In this document: one piece after another, positions 1 through 9,710 of the stretch | Layout: each line of letters begins with the position of its first letter | How positions within the stretch are numbered: the first letter of the stretch is position 1 | Assembly: GCA_020634165.1 (NCBI GenBank) | Contig: JACKCF010000001.1 | Span: 496,001 to 560,000, forward strand | Length of the DNA stretch: 64,000 bases | DNA from: Anaerolineaceae bacterium | Lineage (GTDB): Bacteria > Chloroflexota > Anaerolineae > Aggregatilineales > Phototrophicaceae | Direction of reading: 5' to 3' | Made by a program: the position numbers and the translations under genes | Notes under the pieces: model-generated | The model's database searches: none | The model's input: the letters and a program-made list of their open reading frames with translations, nothing else | What the model was told of the DNA's origin: nothing

Positions 1-20
1 AAAAAAGGACTCTTGATATT

Positions 21-1058
21 ATGAAAAACACATCCCCTGTGCGTGTTGCTGTCATTGGATGTGGTGGTGCTGCCCGCGATTATCATATTCGTAGAACCCT
101 ACAAGGTTTTCCAGAAGTCGAGATCGTCGTTGTCAGCGACCCTTCAGTATCCTCATATGAAACTGCGGCTTCCATATTTGAAGAGTTTGGTAAGGCTCCA
201 CCACCTAATGAAACGGACCTGAGCAAGCTCCTACGCGACTATGGGCCGCACTTGGATGTCGCCGCCATTGCGACCCCACATGCCTTGCATCTTTCTCAGA
301 CTACTGCTTGTTTGGAAGCTGGCCTGGATGTTCTGCTTGAGAAACCGATGGTACTTAACAGCGCACAGGCCCGGGAGCTCATCGAAGTCCGTGACAGGAC
401 TGGCAAATTAGTGGTCATTGCGTTCGATGGTGGTTTGTCACCGTTTATTCGTATTGCTGCCGATATGGTACAAAGCGGCCAGATTGGCATATTGCGCAGC
501 GTCAACGCCTTCGTCTGGCAGGATTGGTTCAAAGGACAGATAGGGACATGGCGCCAAAATCCAGACATATCTGGCGGCGGGTTCATGTTTGATACCGGGG
601 CGCATATGCTGAACTCCGTTGCGGATATTGTCGGTGAGCCATTTACGGAAGTCATTGCCTGGGTCGATAACCTCAACACTTCGGTTGATATTCAAGCGAC
701 CATCATGGCCAGACTGGCATCAGGCGCAATTGTCACAATGAATGGCTGTGGGGATACGGGCGTAGCAGGCTGCGAATCAGAAATTCGATTGTTCGGGACT
801 GAGGGCATACTGAGAACGGGTATCTGGGGGGAATTCCTGGAGCAAATGGGGCCACAAGAAAGCGAATTCCATCCGGTTTCAGTTAGTCGGCCTCAGTCAA
901 CCTGGGGGACCTTCCTGGCAGTACGCAATCGTCAAATGCCGAATCCTTGCCCACCGGAAATTGGTTTAAGAATGGCACTCTTATGGGAAGCCATTCTGGA
1001 ATCATCAGCAAATAATGGTCGGGCGGTCCAGTTATCCTTGGGAAGTTTGAACATATGA
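21..1058 (+). CDS. Gfo/Idh/MocA-family NAD(P)-dependent oxidoreductase
   Basis: Predicted cytosolic sugar or cyclitol dehydrogenase of 345 residues, the usual family length. The N-terminal Rossmann fold starts with a glycine-rich loop (VIGCGGAARD, about residues 11-20). The family EKP motif is at about residues 107-109, followed by the C-terminal alpha/beta substrate domain. An AGGACT-like ribosome site lies just before the ATG at 21, so this start is well placed. Its stop overlaps the start of the ThuA gene in an ATGA tetranucleotide, so the two are probably translationally coupled. ThuA and GH1 downstream suggest oxidation or epimerisation of a sugar released from a glycoside. The substrate cannot be read from the sequence. 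Confidence 0.88.
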   Translation: MKNTSPVRVAVIGCGGAARDYHIRRTLQGFPEVEIVVVSDPSVSSYETAASIFEEFGKAPPPNETDLSKLLRDYGPHLDVAAIATPHALHLSQTTACLEAGLDVLLEKPMVLNSAQARELIEVRDRTGKLVVIAFDGGLSPFIRIAADMVQSGQIGILRSVNAFVWQDWFKGQIGTWRQNPDISGGGFMFDTGAHMLNSVADIVGEPFTEVIAWVDNLNTSVDIQATIMARLASGAIVTMNGCGDTGVAGCESEIRLFGTEGILRTGIWGEFLEQMGPQESEFHPVSVSRPQSTWGTFLAVRNRQMPNPCPPEIGLRMALLWEAILESSANNGRAVQLSLGSLNI

Positions 1059-1822
1059 TTCAGCAAAAAATGCCACGTGTAACGATCTGGAACGAGTACC
1101 GTACAGAACGTGAGCGGGATGATGTGAGAAAAGTCTATCCTGATGGGATGCACCAGCCCATTGCCGATTATTTAGAAGCGCGTCATCTACCGACACGAAT
1201 TGCCACCTTTGACGACCCCGAACACGGGCTGAGTCAGGATGTGCTTGATCAGACCGATGTACTCATCTGGTGGGGTTATACCGTCCACGAAGAAGTCGAA
1301 GATGAAATCGTCAATCGTGTTCACCAACGTGTCTTGCAAGGCATGGGGCTGATCGCGTTACATTCAACCCATTACTCTAAGATTTTTCGTCGTTTAATGG
1401 GAACGAGCTGCTCTTTGAATTGGCGTGATATTGGCGAAAAGGAACGTTTATGGGTAGTGGCACCTGGGCATCCCATAGCAGAGGGCCTGGGGGAATATTT
1501 TGAAATACCCCATGTCGAAATGTACGGCGAGCCTTTTGATATCCCACCCCCTGATGAACTTGTTTTTGTGAGTTGGTTCTCAGGCGGTGACATCTTTCGC
1601 AGCGGTTGTTGTTATTACCGAGGTCGTGGGAAAGTCTTTTACTTCCGGCCCGGCGATCAGGTATACCCAATCTACTATCAGGATGAGGTCTTACGTGTAA
1701 TTTATAACGCCGTGTGCTGGGCTGCCCCCGAAACAATCCAAAGAATCCCATCATATGAGCGTTTGCAACCCTTTGAAGCGATTGAAGACTATTGGGCAAC
1801 GAATCATGCCGATGATCGATAA
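1055..1822 (+). CDS. ThuA-like (trehalose utilisation) domain protein
   Basis: 255 residues matching the ThuA family, a glutamine-amidotransferase-like fold found in sugar utilisation operons. ThuA takes part in 3-keto-sugar catabolism in rhizobia. Visible family features are the start PRVTIWNEYRTER, the segment LIALHSTHYSKIF near residue 100, the APGHPIAEGL segment, and the late YYRGRGKVFYFRPG strand. No signal peptide is seen, so it is probably cytosolic. It overlaps the upstream Gfo/Idh gene by four bases. Gfo/Idh with ThuA is a recurrent pair, and the two proteins probably act on the same oxidised sugar. The exact reaction is not deducible here. Confidence 0.85.
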   Translation: MIQQKMPRVTIWNEYRTERERDDVRKVYPDGMHQPIADYLEARHLPTRIATFDDPEHGLSQDVLDQTDVLIWWGYTVHEEVEDEIVNRVHQRVLQGMGLIALHSTHYSKIFRRLMGTSCSLNWRDIGEKERLWVVAPGHPIAEGLGEYFEIPHVEMYGEPFDIPPPDELVFVSWFSGGDIFRSGCCYYRGRGKVFYFRPGDQVYPIYYQDEVLRVIYNAVCWAAPETIQRIPSYERLQPFEAIEDYWATNHADDR

Positions 1823-1894
1823 TACATGACAAGACACGTACACAAAAATCGATCCATCTTTTTGCGTATCTGGACAAGCTAGACAGGGCAAATA

Positions 1895-3247
1895 ATGGCA
1901 GATAAACGAATCTTTCCAGATGATTTTGTCTGGGGAGCAGCAACAGCCGCTTACCAAATTGAGGGGGCGGTCAACGAAGGCGGACGCGGGAAAAGTATCT
2001 GGGATACTTTTTCTCATACGCCCGGTAAGATAAACAATGGTGATACAGGTGATGTTGCCTGTGATCATTATCATCGCTGGCAAGATGATATCGCCCTGAT
2101 GAAACAGATTAATCTGGAAGCCTATCGTTTCTCGATTGCGTGGTCGCGTATTTTGCCAACCGGACGTGGGCATATAAACCAGGCTGGATTGGATTTCTAT
2201 AGTGCGCTTGTAGATGGCCTGCTGGCAGCGGACATCACCCCATTTGTTACACTTTATCATTGGGACTTACCCCAGGCCCTACAAGATGACGGCGATGGTT
2301 GGCAGCGGCGCGGGATTGTCGATGATTATCTTGCCTATGTGGATATCGTCAGCCGCACATTAGGAGATCGGGTTCAATACTGGTCAACGTTTAACGAACC
2401 CTGGGTGTTTAGCTGGAGCGGCTATTATTTTGGGGAAGATGCCCCTGGATGGCAAAATGGCATTAAAGCTGCGCTCACAACAACCCATCATGCATTGCTG
2501 GCACATGGCAGGGCGGTTCCCCTCTTACGTCAGAATGTAGCCAATGCGAAAGTCGGTATTGCCTTAGATATGAATGTGGCGGAACCCGCGACAGATAAAC
2601 CCAAAGACGTGGCAGCCGCTATGCGCTTTGACGGTTTCCAGAATCGCTGGTATCTTGGCCCGCTATTCCGGGGAAATTATCCAGAGGACATGCTAGAGCT
2701 TTATGCTGGGAACTTGCCCGATATCCACGACGGAGATTTGGCGCAGATAAATGTCCCCATAGATTATCTAGGTATCAATTTTTATCGCCGCTCGGTCATG
2801 GCTGCTGGTGAAGAAGTTCCACCTGTGAATTATCGCCGCGTTAGCCCATCCGGCGACTATACCGAAATGGGTTCTGAAGTTTCCCCGCAGGGACTTTATG
2901 ACATCATGAAATATGTTTACGATCATTATGATGTGCCCGACCTGTACATTACTGAAAATGGCGCAGCATTTAAAGATGAAGTAAGTGCAGATCAAAAAGT
3001 ACATGATACTAAGCGCGTTGACTACTTATATGCCCATTTCGGGCAGGCACAACGGGCGATTGAAGATGGTATCCCGCTAAAGGGTTACTTTGTCTGGAGT
3101 TTGCTCGATAATTTTGAGTGGGCCTACGGTTACCAAATGCGTTTTGGGTTAGTCTATGTCGATTATGAAACCCAACGGCGTATCATAAAAGATAGTGGCC
3201 ATTATCTGGCCCAGGTTATTCGTCAAAAACAGCCCTCATCAATTTGA
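1895..3247 (+). CDS. GH1 beta-glucosidase
   Basis: 450 residues, the normal length for a bacterial family 1 glycoside hydrolase. It would cleave terminal beta-linked glucose, galactose or fucose from cello-oligosaccharides or other glycosides in the cytosol. It starts with the classic FVWGAATAAYQIEGA motif. It carries the acid/base glutamate in TFNEPW (about residue 168), the nucleophile glutamate in YITENGAA (about 353), and the conserved GYFVWSLLDNFEWAYGY near the C terminus. There is no signal peptide. It follows the ThuA gene by 72 bases and is probably in the same operon. Its last nine bases overlap the convergent GH63-like gene on the other strand. Confidence 0.96.
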   Translation: MADKRIFPDDFVWGAATAAYQIEGAVNEGGRGKSIWDTFSHTPGKINNGDTGDVACDHYHRWQDDIALMKQINLEAYRFSIAWSRILPTGRGHINQAGLDFYSALVDGLLAADITPFVTLYHWDLPQALQDDGDGWQRRGIVDDYLAYVDIVSRTLGDRVQYWSTFNEPWVFSWSGYYFGEDAPGWQNGIKAALTTTHHALLAHGRAVPLLRQNVANAKVGIALDMNVAEPATDKPKDVAAAMRFDGFQNRWYLGPLFRGNYPEDMLELYAGNLPDIHDGDLAQINVPIDYLGINFYRRSVMAAGEEVPPVNYRRVSPSGDYTEMGSEVSPQGLYDIMKYVYDHYDVPDLYITENGAAFKDEVSADQKVHDTKRVDYLYAHFGQAQRAIEDGIPLKGYFVWSLLDNFEWAYGYQMRFGLVYVDYETQRRIIKDSGHYLAQVIRQKQPSSI

Positions 3248-4972
3248 TGTTTCCCCAACTTCCTGCAATACCAGGTCGATAAATAACGCAGAAGACCACC
3301 CAAAGATAGAGACCGCTCTGGGGGGTCTTCTGCCATTTATTGGATGGTAGTATTCATAGATATCGTTGTGCTGCAAGATCATATTGAGCGTTTTCTGGCG
3401 CAGTTGCCGGGCAATATCCAGGAAGCCGCTGCGTTGCAGTCCCTCGATCAATAGATAGTTGATATTGATCCAGACCGGACCACGCCACATGGTTGATGGG
3501 TCATAGTTTGGATCATCTATCGCAACAGTAGGAACCGGAAAAGGTCCCCAAAATTGCTGGGTATCTGTCAGGTTGCTAACCAAACGTTCTGCAATGGTCT
3601 GGGGTAGTCTGCCAGTAATGAGGGGCATGAGGCTCAATGGAGTACGAATCGTTACCGCTTGGCCATCTCGCCAGGGCCAGAACAAGCCGGTGTCTGCATC
3701 CCAACGCATATCAATCAATTTCTGAGTGAGATTTTCAGCTTCCTGGCGCCATTGATGGCTGTCCTTAACCAGGTTGATTTCGGAGGCAATACGCGCCAGC
3801 ATATCGCTTTGCAAGATGAGATAGGCGGTGAGGTCCGGTGTTTCCAGCAGCCCATCATCAAAAAGGGGACTATTATCCAGCCCCGATGAATACGGGTGCG
3901 CATACTGGGCGAAGCCTTCTGCATTATGCTGCGTAGACCACCAGCGATGTGACCGCACTAATCGATCATACATTTCATCTAAAAACGCTTTGTCCTGGCT
4001 AACTTCATAAATCTTCCAGATCGCCCAGGCTGTCAAAGGCGGTTTGGTGATGTCAGCATCAATTCCATAATCCCTTGTATGTGACAGCGCCCCATTATCT
4101 TGAACAACATCCGGCAGCATTCCGTTTTCCAGTTGGTGATCGAACAATATACGGAACTGATCCTGCGCGAGTTGGATATTCTGATGGCGTAGCGCAATCA
4201 CATGGAAATAAGAGTCCCAATTCCATATTCCCACATAGCCGACCTTGGATGGAATCATGCCATCGTGATAGGGATAAAAATAGGAGCGAATCAGATTGAT
4301 TCCTAGAACCCACCAGGCAAAAGTGTATTGTTCTTGATAGGGCATTGGCACATTCGGAATACTGGAAAACCATGTGCGCCATCGCGCTTCGTTTGCATTG
4401 TAAATAGGCTCAGGGTTAGGGATATAACGATTGCGACGCGATGTACGTGTCAGATGGAGGATGAACGTGCGCTTATCTTCCGCTGGAGCCAGGTACAGAT
4501 CATGACAAAATAATGACGACTCTATTGGGTCAATTTTATGCTTTACGATTGTAGCGTTCGTTGTATAGCTCAGATGAAGGGGCATTTCATCATGATGGTC
4601 AATCGTTGCCCCTAGTCGATCTTGTTTAATTGTTGAACCGGTTATGATGAGCTTTAAACCAAGTGGTTGAGGCGGCAACTCGATCAAAAGTGTCTCCAGA
4701 TCTGCAAATGCCAGGATGAATTGTCCTGAAGTGCAGAACACATCGACACGATGGGGCATGGTTTCAATACGTTCCACTTCAAGTGGTTGGCCACTTCTAT
4801 CCACAAATTGCCACGAGACAAATGTCAGAGCAGCATCTTCCGACCAGGACTCAGCGAGTTTGATATGAAATTCATGCTCGTGATAAAAAACCATCAAGCG
4901 CGAATGGTAGTCTGTAAACGGAATAGACTGCAACGTAATGCGGTTTTTTAGATAATCCAATATCTTCACCAT
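3239..4972 (-). CDS. GH63-like (MGH1-type) alpha/alpha-barrel glycoside hydrolase
   Basis: 577 residues. The last two thirds form an (alpha/alpha)6 toroid like GH63, mannosylglycerate hydrolase and trehalase families. Diagnostic segments are GIWNWDSYFH (about residues 245-255), GLDNSPLFDDG, WRGPVWININYLL (about 494-506) and EYYHPINGRRPPRA near the C terminus. By analogy the acidic residues of the LDNSPLF region and the EYYHP region would be the catalytic pair. The first ~200 residues are a beta-rich domain. No signal peptide is visible. The start lies only six bases after the stop of the fusion gene, so the two are co-transcribed. The substrate is unknown; an alpha-glucoside or alpha-mannoside is a guess. 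Confidence 0.82.
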   Translation of the reverse strand: MVKILDYLKNRITLQSIPFTDYHSRLMVFYHEHEFHIKLAESWSEDAALTFVSWQFVDRSGQPLEVERIETMPHRVDVFCTSGQFILAFADLETLLIELPPQPLGLKLIITGSTIKQDRLGATIDHHDEMPLHLSYTTNATIVKHKIDPIESSLFCHDLYLAPAEDKRTFILHLTRTSRRNRYIPNPEPIYNANEARWRTWFSSIPNVPMPYQEQYTFAWWVLGINLIRSYFYPYHDGMIPSKVGYVGIWNWDSYFHVIALRHQNIQLAQDQFRILFDHQLENGMLPDVVQDNGALSHTRDYGIDADITKPPLTAWAIWKIYEVSQDKAFLDEMYDRLVRSHRWWSTQHNAEGFAQYAHPYSSGLDNSPLFDDGLLETPDLTAYLILQSDMLARIASEINLVKDSHQWRQEAENLTQKLIDMRWDADTGLFWPWRDGQAVTIRTPLSLMPLITGRLPQTIAERLVSNLTDTQQFWGPFPVPTVAIDDPNYDPSTMWRGPVWININYLLIEGLQRSGFLDIARQLRQKTLNMILQHNDIYEYYHPINGRRPPRAVSIFGWSSALFIDLVLQEVGETSN

Positions 4973-4978
4973 AATGGG

Positions 4979-7900
4979 TTATGATCTGGCAATGTGGCGA
5001 AGAACGGTATCTTGAAGCACATCTTCAAAAGCGGCCATGAATATATCAACATGGGCCTTTGTAAAGATAATCGGCGGTTTGACTTTTAGAACATTGTGTA
5101 AATAGCCCTCTGTACTTAGTAGAAAGCCTTTTTGTTTCATCCTTTCTACAATATAAGTGGTTTCAACGTCAGCAGCTTCTAATGTGTCTGTGTCACGAAT
5201 GAGTTCTACTCCAATGAATAAGCCAGAACCGCGAACATGGCCAATAATCGGATAAGTAGCCTGAAGCACTTTGAAGCGATCCATCCAGTATGTGCCTACT
5301 TCTGACGCGTTTTGTTGAAGGTTCTCGTCCTCAATGATATTCAACACCTCAAGGCCAATCGCACAAGAAACCGGGTTTCCGCCAAAGGTATTAAAGTATT
5401 CCATCCCGTTGTGGAAAGCGTCAGCAATTTCACGTGTGGTGACAACCGCCGCCATGGGATGGCCGTTACCAATCGGTTTGCCCATCGTGACAATATCGGG
5501 CACGATGCCCTGGAGTTCAAACGCCCAAAAATGTTGGCCGACACGTCCGAAGCCCAGTTGGACTTCATCGGCAATGCATACCCCACCCGCAGCATGTACC
5601 ATCTCATAGGCTGTCTGTAGATAGGCATCAGGTAAGGTTATTTGTCCCCCAGTGCCCAATATGCCTTCCGAGAAAAAACCTGCGACCCGCCTGCCACCTG
5701 CCTGGAGGCGCTTGATAGCAGCGGCAACTGATTGCGCATAATAGCGACCAACTTTTTCATCAAAGCCTTGTACTTCTCCGCGATAACCATCAGGAATCGT
5801 CGCCACTTCTACATGATCGGCTTTCCCTGCGCCTCCTCGTCCGTTGAATTTATACGGGCTAATATGGATGAGTGAGGTCGTGTGTCCGTGATAGGCATGG
5901 TCGGTAACGACGAATCCCGTCCCTCCTGTATAGGCTTCGGCCAGGCGTATGGCTAGTTCATTCGCTTCGCTGCCACTATTAACAAAAAAGCACACCGACA
6001 GCCGATCGGGTAGGGTTGCGCATAAGCGCTGCGCAAATTGGGCAATCGTATCATGCAGATACCGCGTATTCGTGTTGAGGACAGCCATCTGCCTTTGGCC
6101 AGCTTTAACTACGCGCGGATTAGAGTGTCCAACCTGCGGCACGTTATTCACGCAATCAAGATAAGGTTGCCCGTTCTCATCATAGAGATGGTGCATATAG
6201 CCACGCACGATTTTGAGGGGCTCCTGATAGGAAATGCTCATGGAAGGGTTCAGGTGTGCCTGACGTGTGTCTAGAATGTCTTGATGGTTGGATGCTTCCG
6301 GTGCAGCAACGTCCTGCGGAATGCTCAATATCAAGTTTGGGTTCGGGGATAATGATAACCATACGGATCGATGATGCGGGCTGACGACGCCGGGGAAGTC
6401 GCCGTCATTATTAAGCATGTCCAATATAATTTGAAAGTGTATATGTGGTGGCCAATTACCATTACTGGGATAAGCCCCAATGTGCCCAAGCTCTTGGCCA
6501 GCTTCAACAATATCTCCAGGATGCCATTTATCTAATACGGATACGTCCAGATGGCCATACAACGTATAGAAGGTCAGTTCAGGTGTTGGTTGATGTTCCA
6601 AGATGAGGGTTGGGCCATAATCAAGCTCATTTGCGTTATTTTGGACATGATGAATACGTCCATTTAGCGGGGCAAAAAATGGCGTACCGGGAGGTACAAA
6701 CAGATCAATCCCTGTGTGGATTGTCCTGCGTTCATGATGCGAAATAGCAAAACTCTCGTTTAGGTAGATTGGACGCGCCTCGTTATAGCGCCCAATGCCG
6801 ATTTTGCCACCCATCAGCGTGGAAAGTTGCCGAGCCATTGTGACAACATCAGCAAAATCATCCACATTGCCCAGGTCGGTGCTGCCAATACTCAAGTCGA
6901 GTACAACTGAATTTTCTGCTGTAATAGGCTGGTGGAGGATGGCGTGAAAGGCTTGCGATGATACCCAGTCTGCCCATATCTGTGTTTTTGGATAGGGCGT
7001 TAATCCGCAGGCATCTCGAAAAACATAGTGAGCGAAATTCGGTTGTATGTTGTAGAGGCGATGCAGCAATTTCCAGGCGGCATCTTCGCTAACGCTCAGA
7101 TGCGGGTTATCAGGTTCATGCTGTTGTTGGTACCACGAAATGCAGACGCTCATACATAAACGCGCCCCAATCAGGGCCAACAGGACCGAAATCTCATCTT
7201 CAGTCAGTGGAAATATCCGATTGTAACCGTCTATCAAGCGGGCTGCTGCGTCCAATGGCTGCTCTTTGTTCATCATGGCATAGGCCAGCGCAACCGCGAG
7301 TTCCATAATCGTCGGGCTGTAAACCATATCGCCAAAATCAATCATGCCAGACACGCGATAAGTTTCTAGCGAGTGCGCTTGAACGAGAATATTATGGTCA
7401 TTGGCATCATTGTAGATAAAACTATGCCGTAGCGACGATAGCTTTGGCACGACATCATGTTGAAACAGGCTCACAAAGTGCCGAACAATGGCTTGTTTTT
7501 CGTCTGGCATCCCTGCCATATAGGCCACAATATCCATAAAGTTGAGAATGTTCCAGCGATAATCAAACCGCTTTTCTATATGCTGGAAAGATTGCATCGC
7601 GTCTGACAGTTGGCCCAGTTGATAACCGATGTCAGATAGCAGCTCTGATGTATGTGGGCGAAAATCGACCAAGGGGGTTCCGTCAAGGTATCTGAGTAAG
7701 CGCACTATGTACGTTTGATCTGACGAGGAATGAACGCTCTGACCATCATTCCCTTCAATAGTGAGTATCAGTTTTGGAAATATATCGGACACGGATGCTA
7801 GATGTTTTAGCGTGGCATTCTGTAAGTCCAGGACAGCATCAGACAAGCTGGTATGCGCAACCTTGAGCACATAGGCTTGCCCGTTTGTTGCCATGACAAA

Positions 7901-8029
7901 AAAATTTCGGTCAAGCTCTGCTGATAGTTCTATGATTTTTTCTGCATCTAGATTGTAATGGGCCAGCAGCACTTTCTTGGCTTCTGCGATTGAGAAGACA
8001 GGGCGGATATTCTCTTGCATAGAAACCAT
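4979..8029 (-). CDS. Three-domain fusion: APH-like kinase, M23 peptidase, class III aminotransferase/phospho-lyase
   Basis: 1016 residues with three recognisable modules. Residues 1-330 are an aminoglycoside/choline-kinase-type phosphotransferase with the catalytic YNDANDHNIL (D208, N213) and metal-binding IDFGD (231-235). Residues 420-550 are an M23/LytM zinc peptidase fold with HTGID (H438, D442) and PPHIHF (H529, H531). Residues 590-1016 are a class III PLP enzyme with the Schiff-base lysine in MGKPIGNG (K851) and the FVNSGSEAN loop. Kinase and PLP domains resemble human hydroxylysine kinase and the ethanolamine-phosphate or phosphohydroxylysine phospho-lyases. It may therefore phosphorylate and then eliminate phosphate from an amino alcohol. 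That function is inference; the role of the peptidase domain is unclear. There is no signal peptide. It lies between the chaperonin-like and GH63-like genes. Confidence 0.88.
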   Translation of the reverse strand: MVSMQENIRPVFSIAEAKKVLLAHYNLDAEKIIELSAELDRNFFVMATNGQAYVLKVAHTSLSDAVLDLQNATLKHLASVSDIFPKLILTIEGNDGQSVHSSSDQTYIVRLLRYLDGTPLVDFRPHTSELLSDIGYQLGQLSDAMQSFQHIEKRFDYRWNILNFMDIVAYMAGMPDEKQAIVRHFVSLFQHDVVPKLSSLRHSFIYNDANDHNILVQAHSLETYRVSGMIDFGDMVYSPTIMELAVALAYAMMNKEQPLDAAARLIDGYNRIFPLTEDEISVLLALIGARLCMSVCISWYQQQHEPDNPHLSVSEDAAWKLLHRLYNIQPNFAHYVFRDACGLTPYPKTQIWADWVSSQAFHAILHQPITAENSVVLDLSIGSTDLGNVDDFADVVTMARQLSTLMGGKIGIGRYNEARPIYLNESFAISHHERRTIHTGIDLFVPPGTPFFAPLNGRIHHVQNNANELDYGPTLILEHQPTPELTFYTLYGHLDVSVLDKWHPGDIVEAGQELGHIGAYPSNGNWPPHIHFQIILDMLNNDGDFPGVVSPHHRSVWLSLSPNPNLILSIPQDVAAPEASNHQDILDTRQAHLNPSMSISYQEPLKIVRGYMHHLYDENGQPYLDCVNNVPQVGHSNPRVVKAGQRQMAVLNTNTRYLHDTIAQFAQRLCATLPDRLSVCFFVNSGSEANELAIRLAEAYTGGTGFVVTDHAYHGHTTSLIHISPYKFNGRGGAGKADHVEVATIPDGYRGEVQGFDEKVGRYYAQSVAAAIKRLQAGGRRVAGFFSEGILGTGGQITLPDAYLQTAYEMVHAAGGVCIADEVQLGFGRVGQHFWAFELQGIVPDIVTMGKPIGNGHPMAAVVTTREIADAFHNGMEYFNTFGGNPVSCAIGLEVLNIIEDENLQQNASEVGTYWMDRFKVLQATYPIIGHVRGSGLFIGVELIRDTDTLEAADVETTYIVERMKQKGFLLSTEGYLHNVLKVKPPIIFTKAHVDIFMAAFEDVLQDTVLRHIARS

Positions 8030-8078
8030 GAGGACATACCTTTCGAGTTAGTCATCAAATAACCTTAATGCTCTGTTC

Positions 8079-9710
8079 TTATGGTGTTGCAGAAAATTCA
8101 GGGTTACGATGGTGAACGAGCACATCCACACTCAGCGTTAATGCGGCTGTCCTAATGGCTGTATCTATGGCACGGATAACAACATCCGCCGCATCCAAAA
8201 TAAGTGGAGCATCTGCACATTGGAATTGGCCATCTGCATCTAATGCATAGTGTTTTTTATTGCGTATTTTCTCAAGATATAGACCTGGCTGATAACCTCG
8301 GTTTTCAAGGATTGCCTGAGTAGGGGATTCTACTGCCTCTATTAAAATCCGAAATGCAGCACGCTCATCTGGGGAAGCTGCCAGTGCTAGAGATGCCCGA
8401 AGTGCATCCTGACAATGAACCAGAGCGCTGCCACCGCCGCTGATGAGTCCGTTTTCATAGGCGGAGCGAACCACTTTAATCATGTTTTCTAGTTGTTCTT
8501 TATTACGGTGGATATGTTCTTTGTTGAAGCCCCCAACAAAAACAGTTGCAGATGCACCCATCAATTGCCCTATTTGCCTCAAAAATCGCTTTTTTTCGCT
8601 TGGCTTTGCCCGTTTGTATTGTTTCTCTAATTGAAGTAAATAATCACTACGCTGTTCAGCTCGGTTGGTATCGACCACACATAAATAATCTTGATTTGCC
8701 CAAATCTTTTCGGCATATCCCAGGTCGGCTTCGCATACACTTGATAGTTGATCCGCTAAAATTGTCTTAATCGCGCGTCCACCAACAGTATGAACAAGAT
8801 TGTCTAACATCTCCTGTTGTTCAATATCGTCGTCTGGCAATTTGACAGCGATAACCTTAAAAGGCTTGTCTTGTGTATTAATATAATTTAGCAAACCGAT
8901 CACTTTTTCGGATACGCTTTTGGCTACGACAACCAGGCCTCGATGCTTATAAGCAGCACCGTCGATAATCGGTAAAACATCACTGGGTTCATTTAATTCG
9001 AAATCGCTGACAAAGATTGCAACGTGCTCAAGCTCGGTCTTTTGCCCAATTCTATCCAGTATCATCGTGGGTGATGCAAGGCCGCCTTCCCACAAAATGC
9101 CCTCAACATATGTACGTTCATATGTCTGGTTGTAGCCACTGCGTAAATCAATACGAGCATACACGCCCAATGTACTGAATATCTCAATGAGAATATCTGT
9201 TAACTTCTGGTCATGTGATATGGATTCAACAAATTGTGATAATCTGGCATGATCTGAAATAGGGAGCGTCTTTGAACGGAGCTGTGCCAGGATGATTTCT
9301 AAGCCTTCTATCAAATGCGAACGTAATTGTTGACCATTACCACCAGAAGTAATGTAACGAATGCCTTGTGTCACAATCCTCTGGTAAATAATCGCGGCAG
9401 TAGCTGAACCATCGCCGACTTGTTCATATAGTTTCCACAGCATGTGGCGTACCAACATGGCTCCCATATCCATCTTTACATCAGATAGTTGTGTGATGCG
9501 CCTAGCGATGAGTGCGCCATTGTCGAGTAGTTCAGGCTGGTTGTTGCGATTAGGTTGTTCTACAGCAACGAGATGGGGGCTAGGACCAAGGGTTGGCTTT
9601 ACTGCGTTTACGACATCGTTGATGCCTGAAACTATCCATTGATACGTGTTTGGTTGGAACGTCAATCCTGGTCGTTGGCTTAAAGTAGATACAGAAGAAT
9701 GACGATTCAT
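8079..9710 (-). CDS. Divergent Cpn60 (GroEL-like) chaperonin paralogue
   Basis: 543 residues collinear with GroEL but strongly diverged. Recognisable landmarks are AVKPTLGP (about 36-43), the ATPase loop GDGSATAAII (about 99-108, where GroEL has GDGTTTATVL), and NGLISGGGSALVHCQDAL in the late equatorial domain. The catalytic aspartate of GDG is kept. The threonines after it are replaced by SA, and the Gly-Met-rich GroEL tail is missing. No groES lies next to it. It is probably a specialised chaperonin rather than the housekeeping one. It is first in a minus-strand unit with the fusion and GH63-like genes. The ribosome site before the ATG is weak (AGGCTAAGAT). Confidence 0.85.
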   Translation of the reverse strand: MNRHSSVSTLSQRPGLTFQPNTYQWIVSGINDVVNAVKPTLGPSPHLVAVEQPNRNNQPELLDNGALIARRITQLSDVKMDMGAMLVRHMLWKLYEQVGDGSATAAIIYQRIVTQGIRYITSGGNGQQLRSHLIEGLEIILAQLRSKTLPISDHARLSQFVESISHDQKLTDILIEIFSTLGVYARIDLRSGYNQTYERTYVEGILWEGGLASPTMILDRIGQKTELEHVAIFVSDFELNEPSDVLPIIDGAAYKHRGLVVVAKSVSEKVIGLLNYINTQDKPFKVIAVKLPDDDIEQQEMLDNLVHTVGGRAIKTILADQLSSVCEADLGYAEKIWANQDYLCVVDTNRAEQRSDYLLQLEKQYKRAKPSEKKRFLRQIGQLMGASATVFVGGFNKEHIHRNKEQLENMIKVVRSAYENGLISGGGSALVHCQDALRASLALAASPDERAAFRILIEAVESPTQAILENRGYQPGLYLEKIRNKKHYALDADGQFQCADAPLILDAADVVIRAIDTAIRTAALTLSVDVLVHHRNPEFSATP

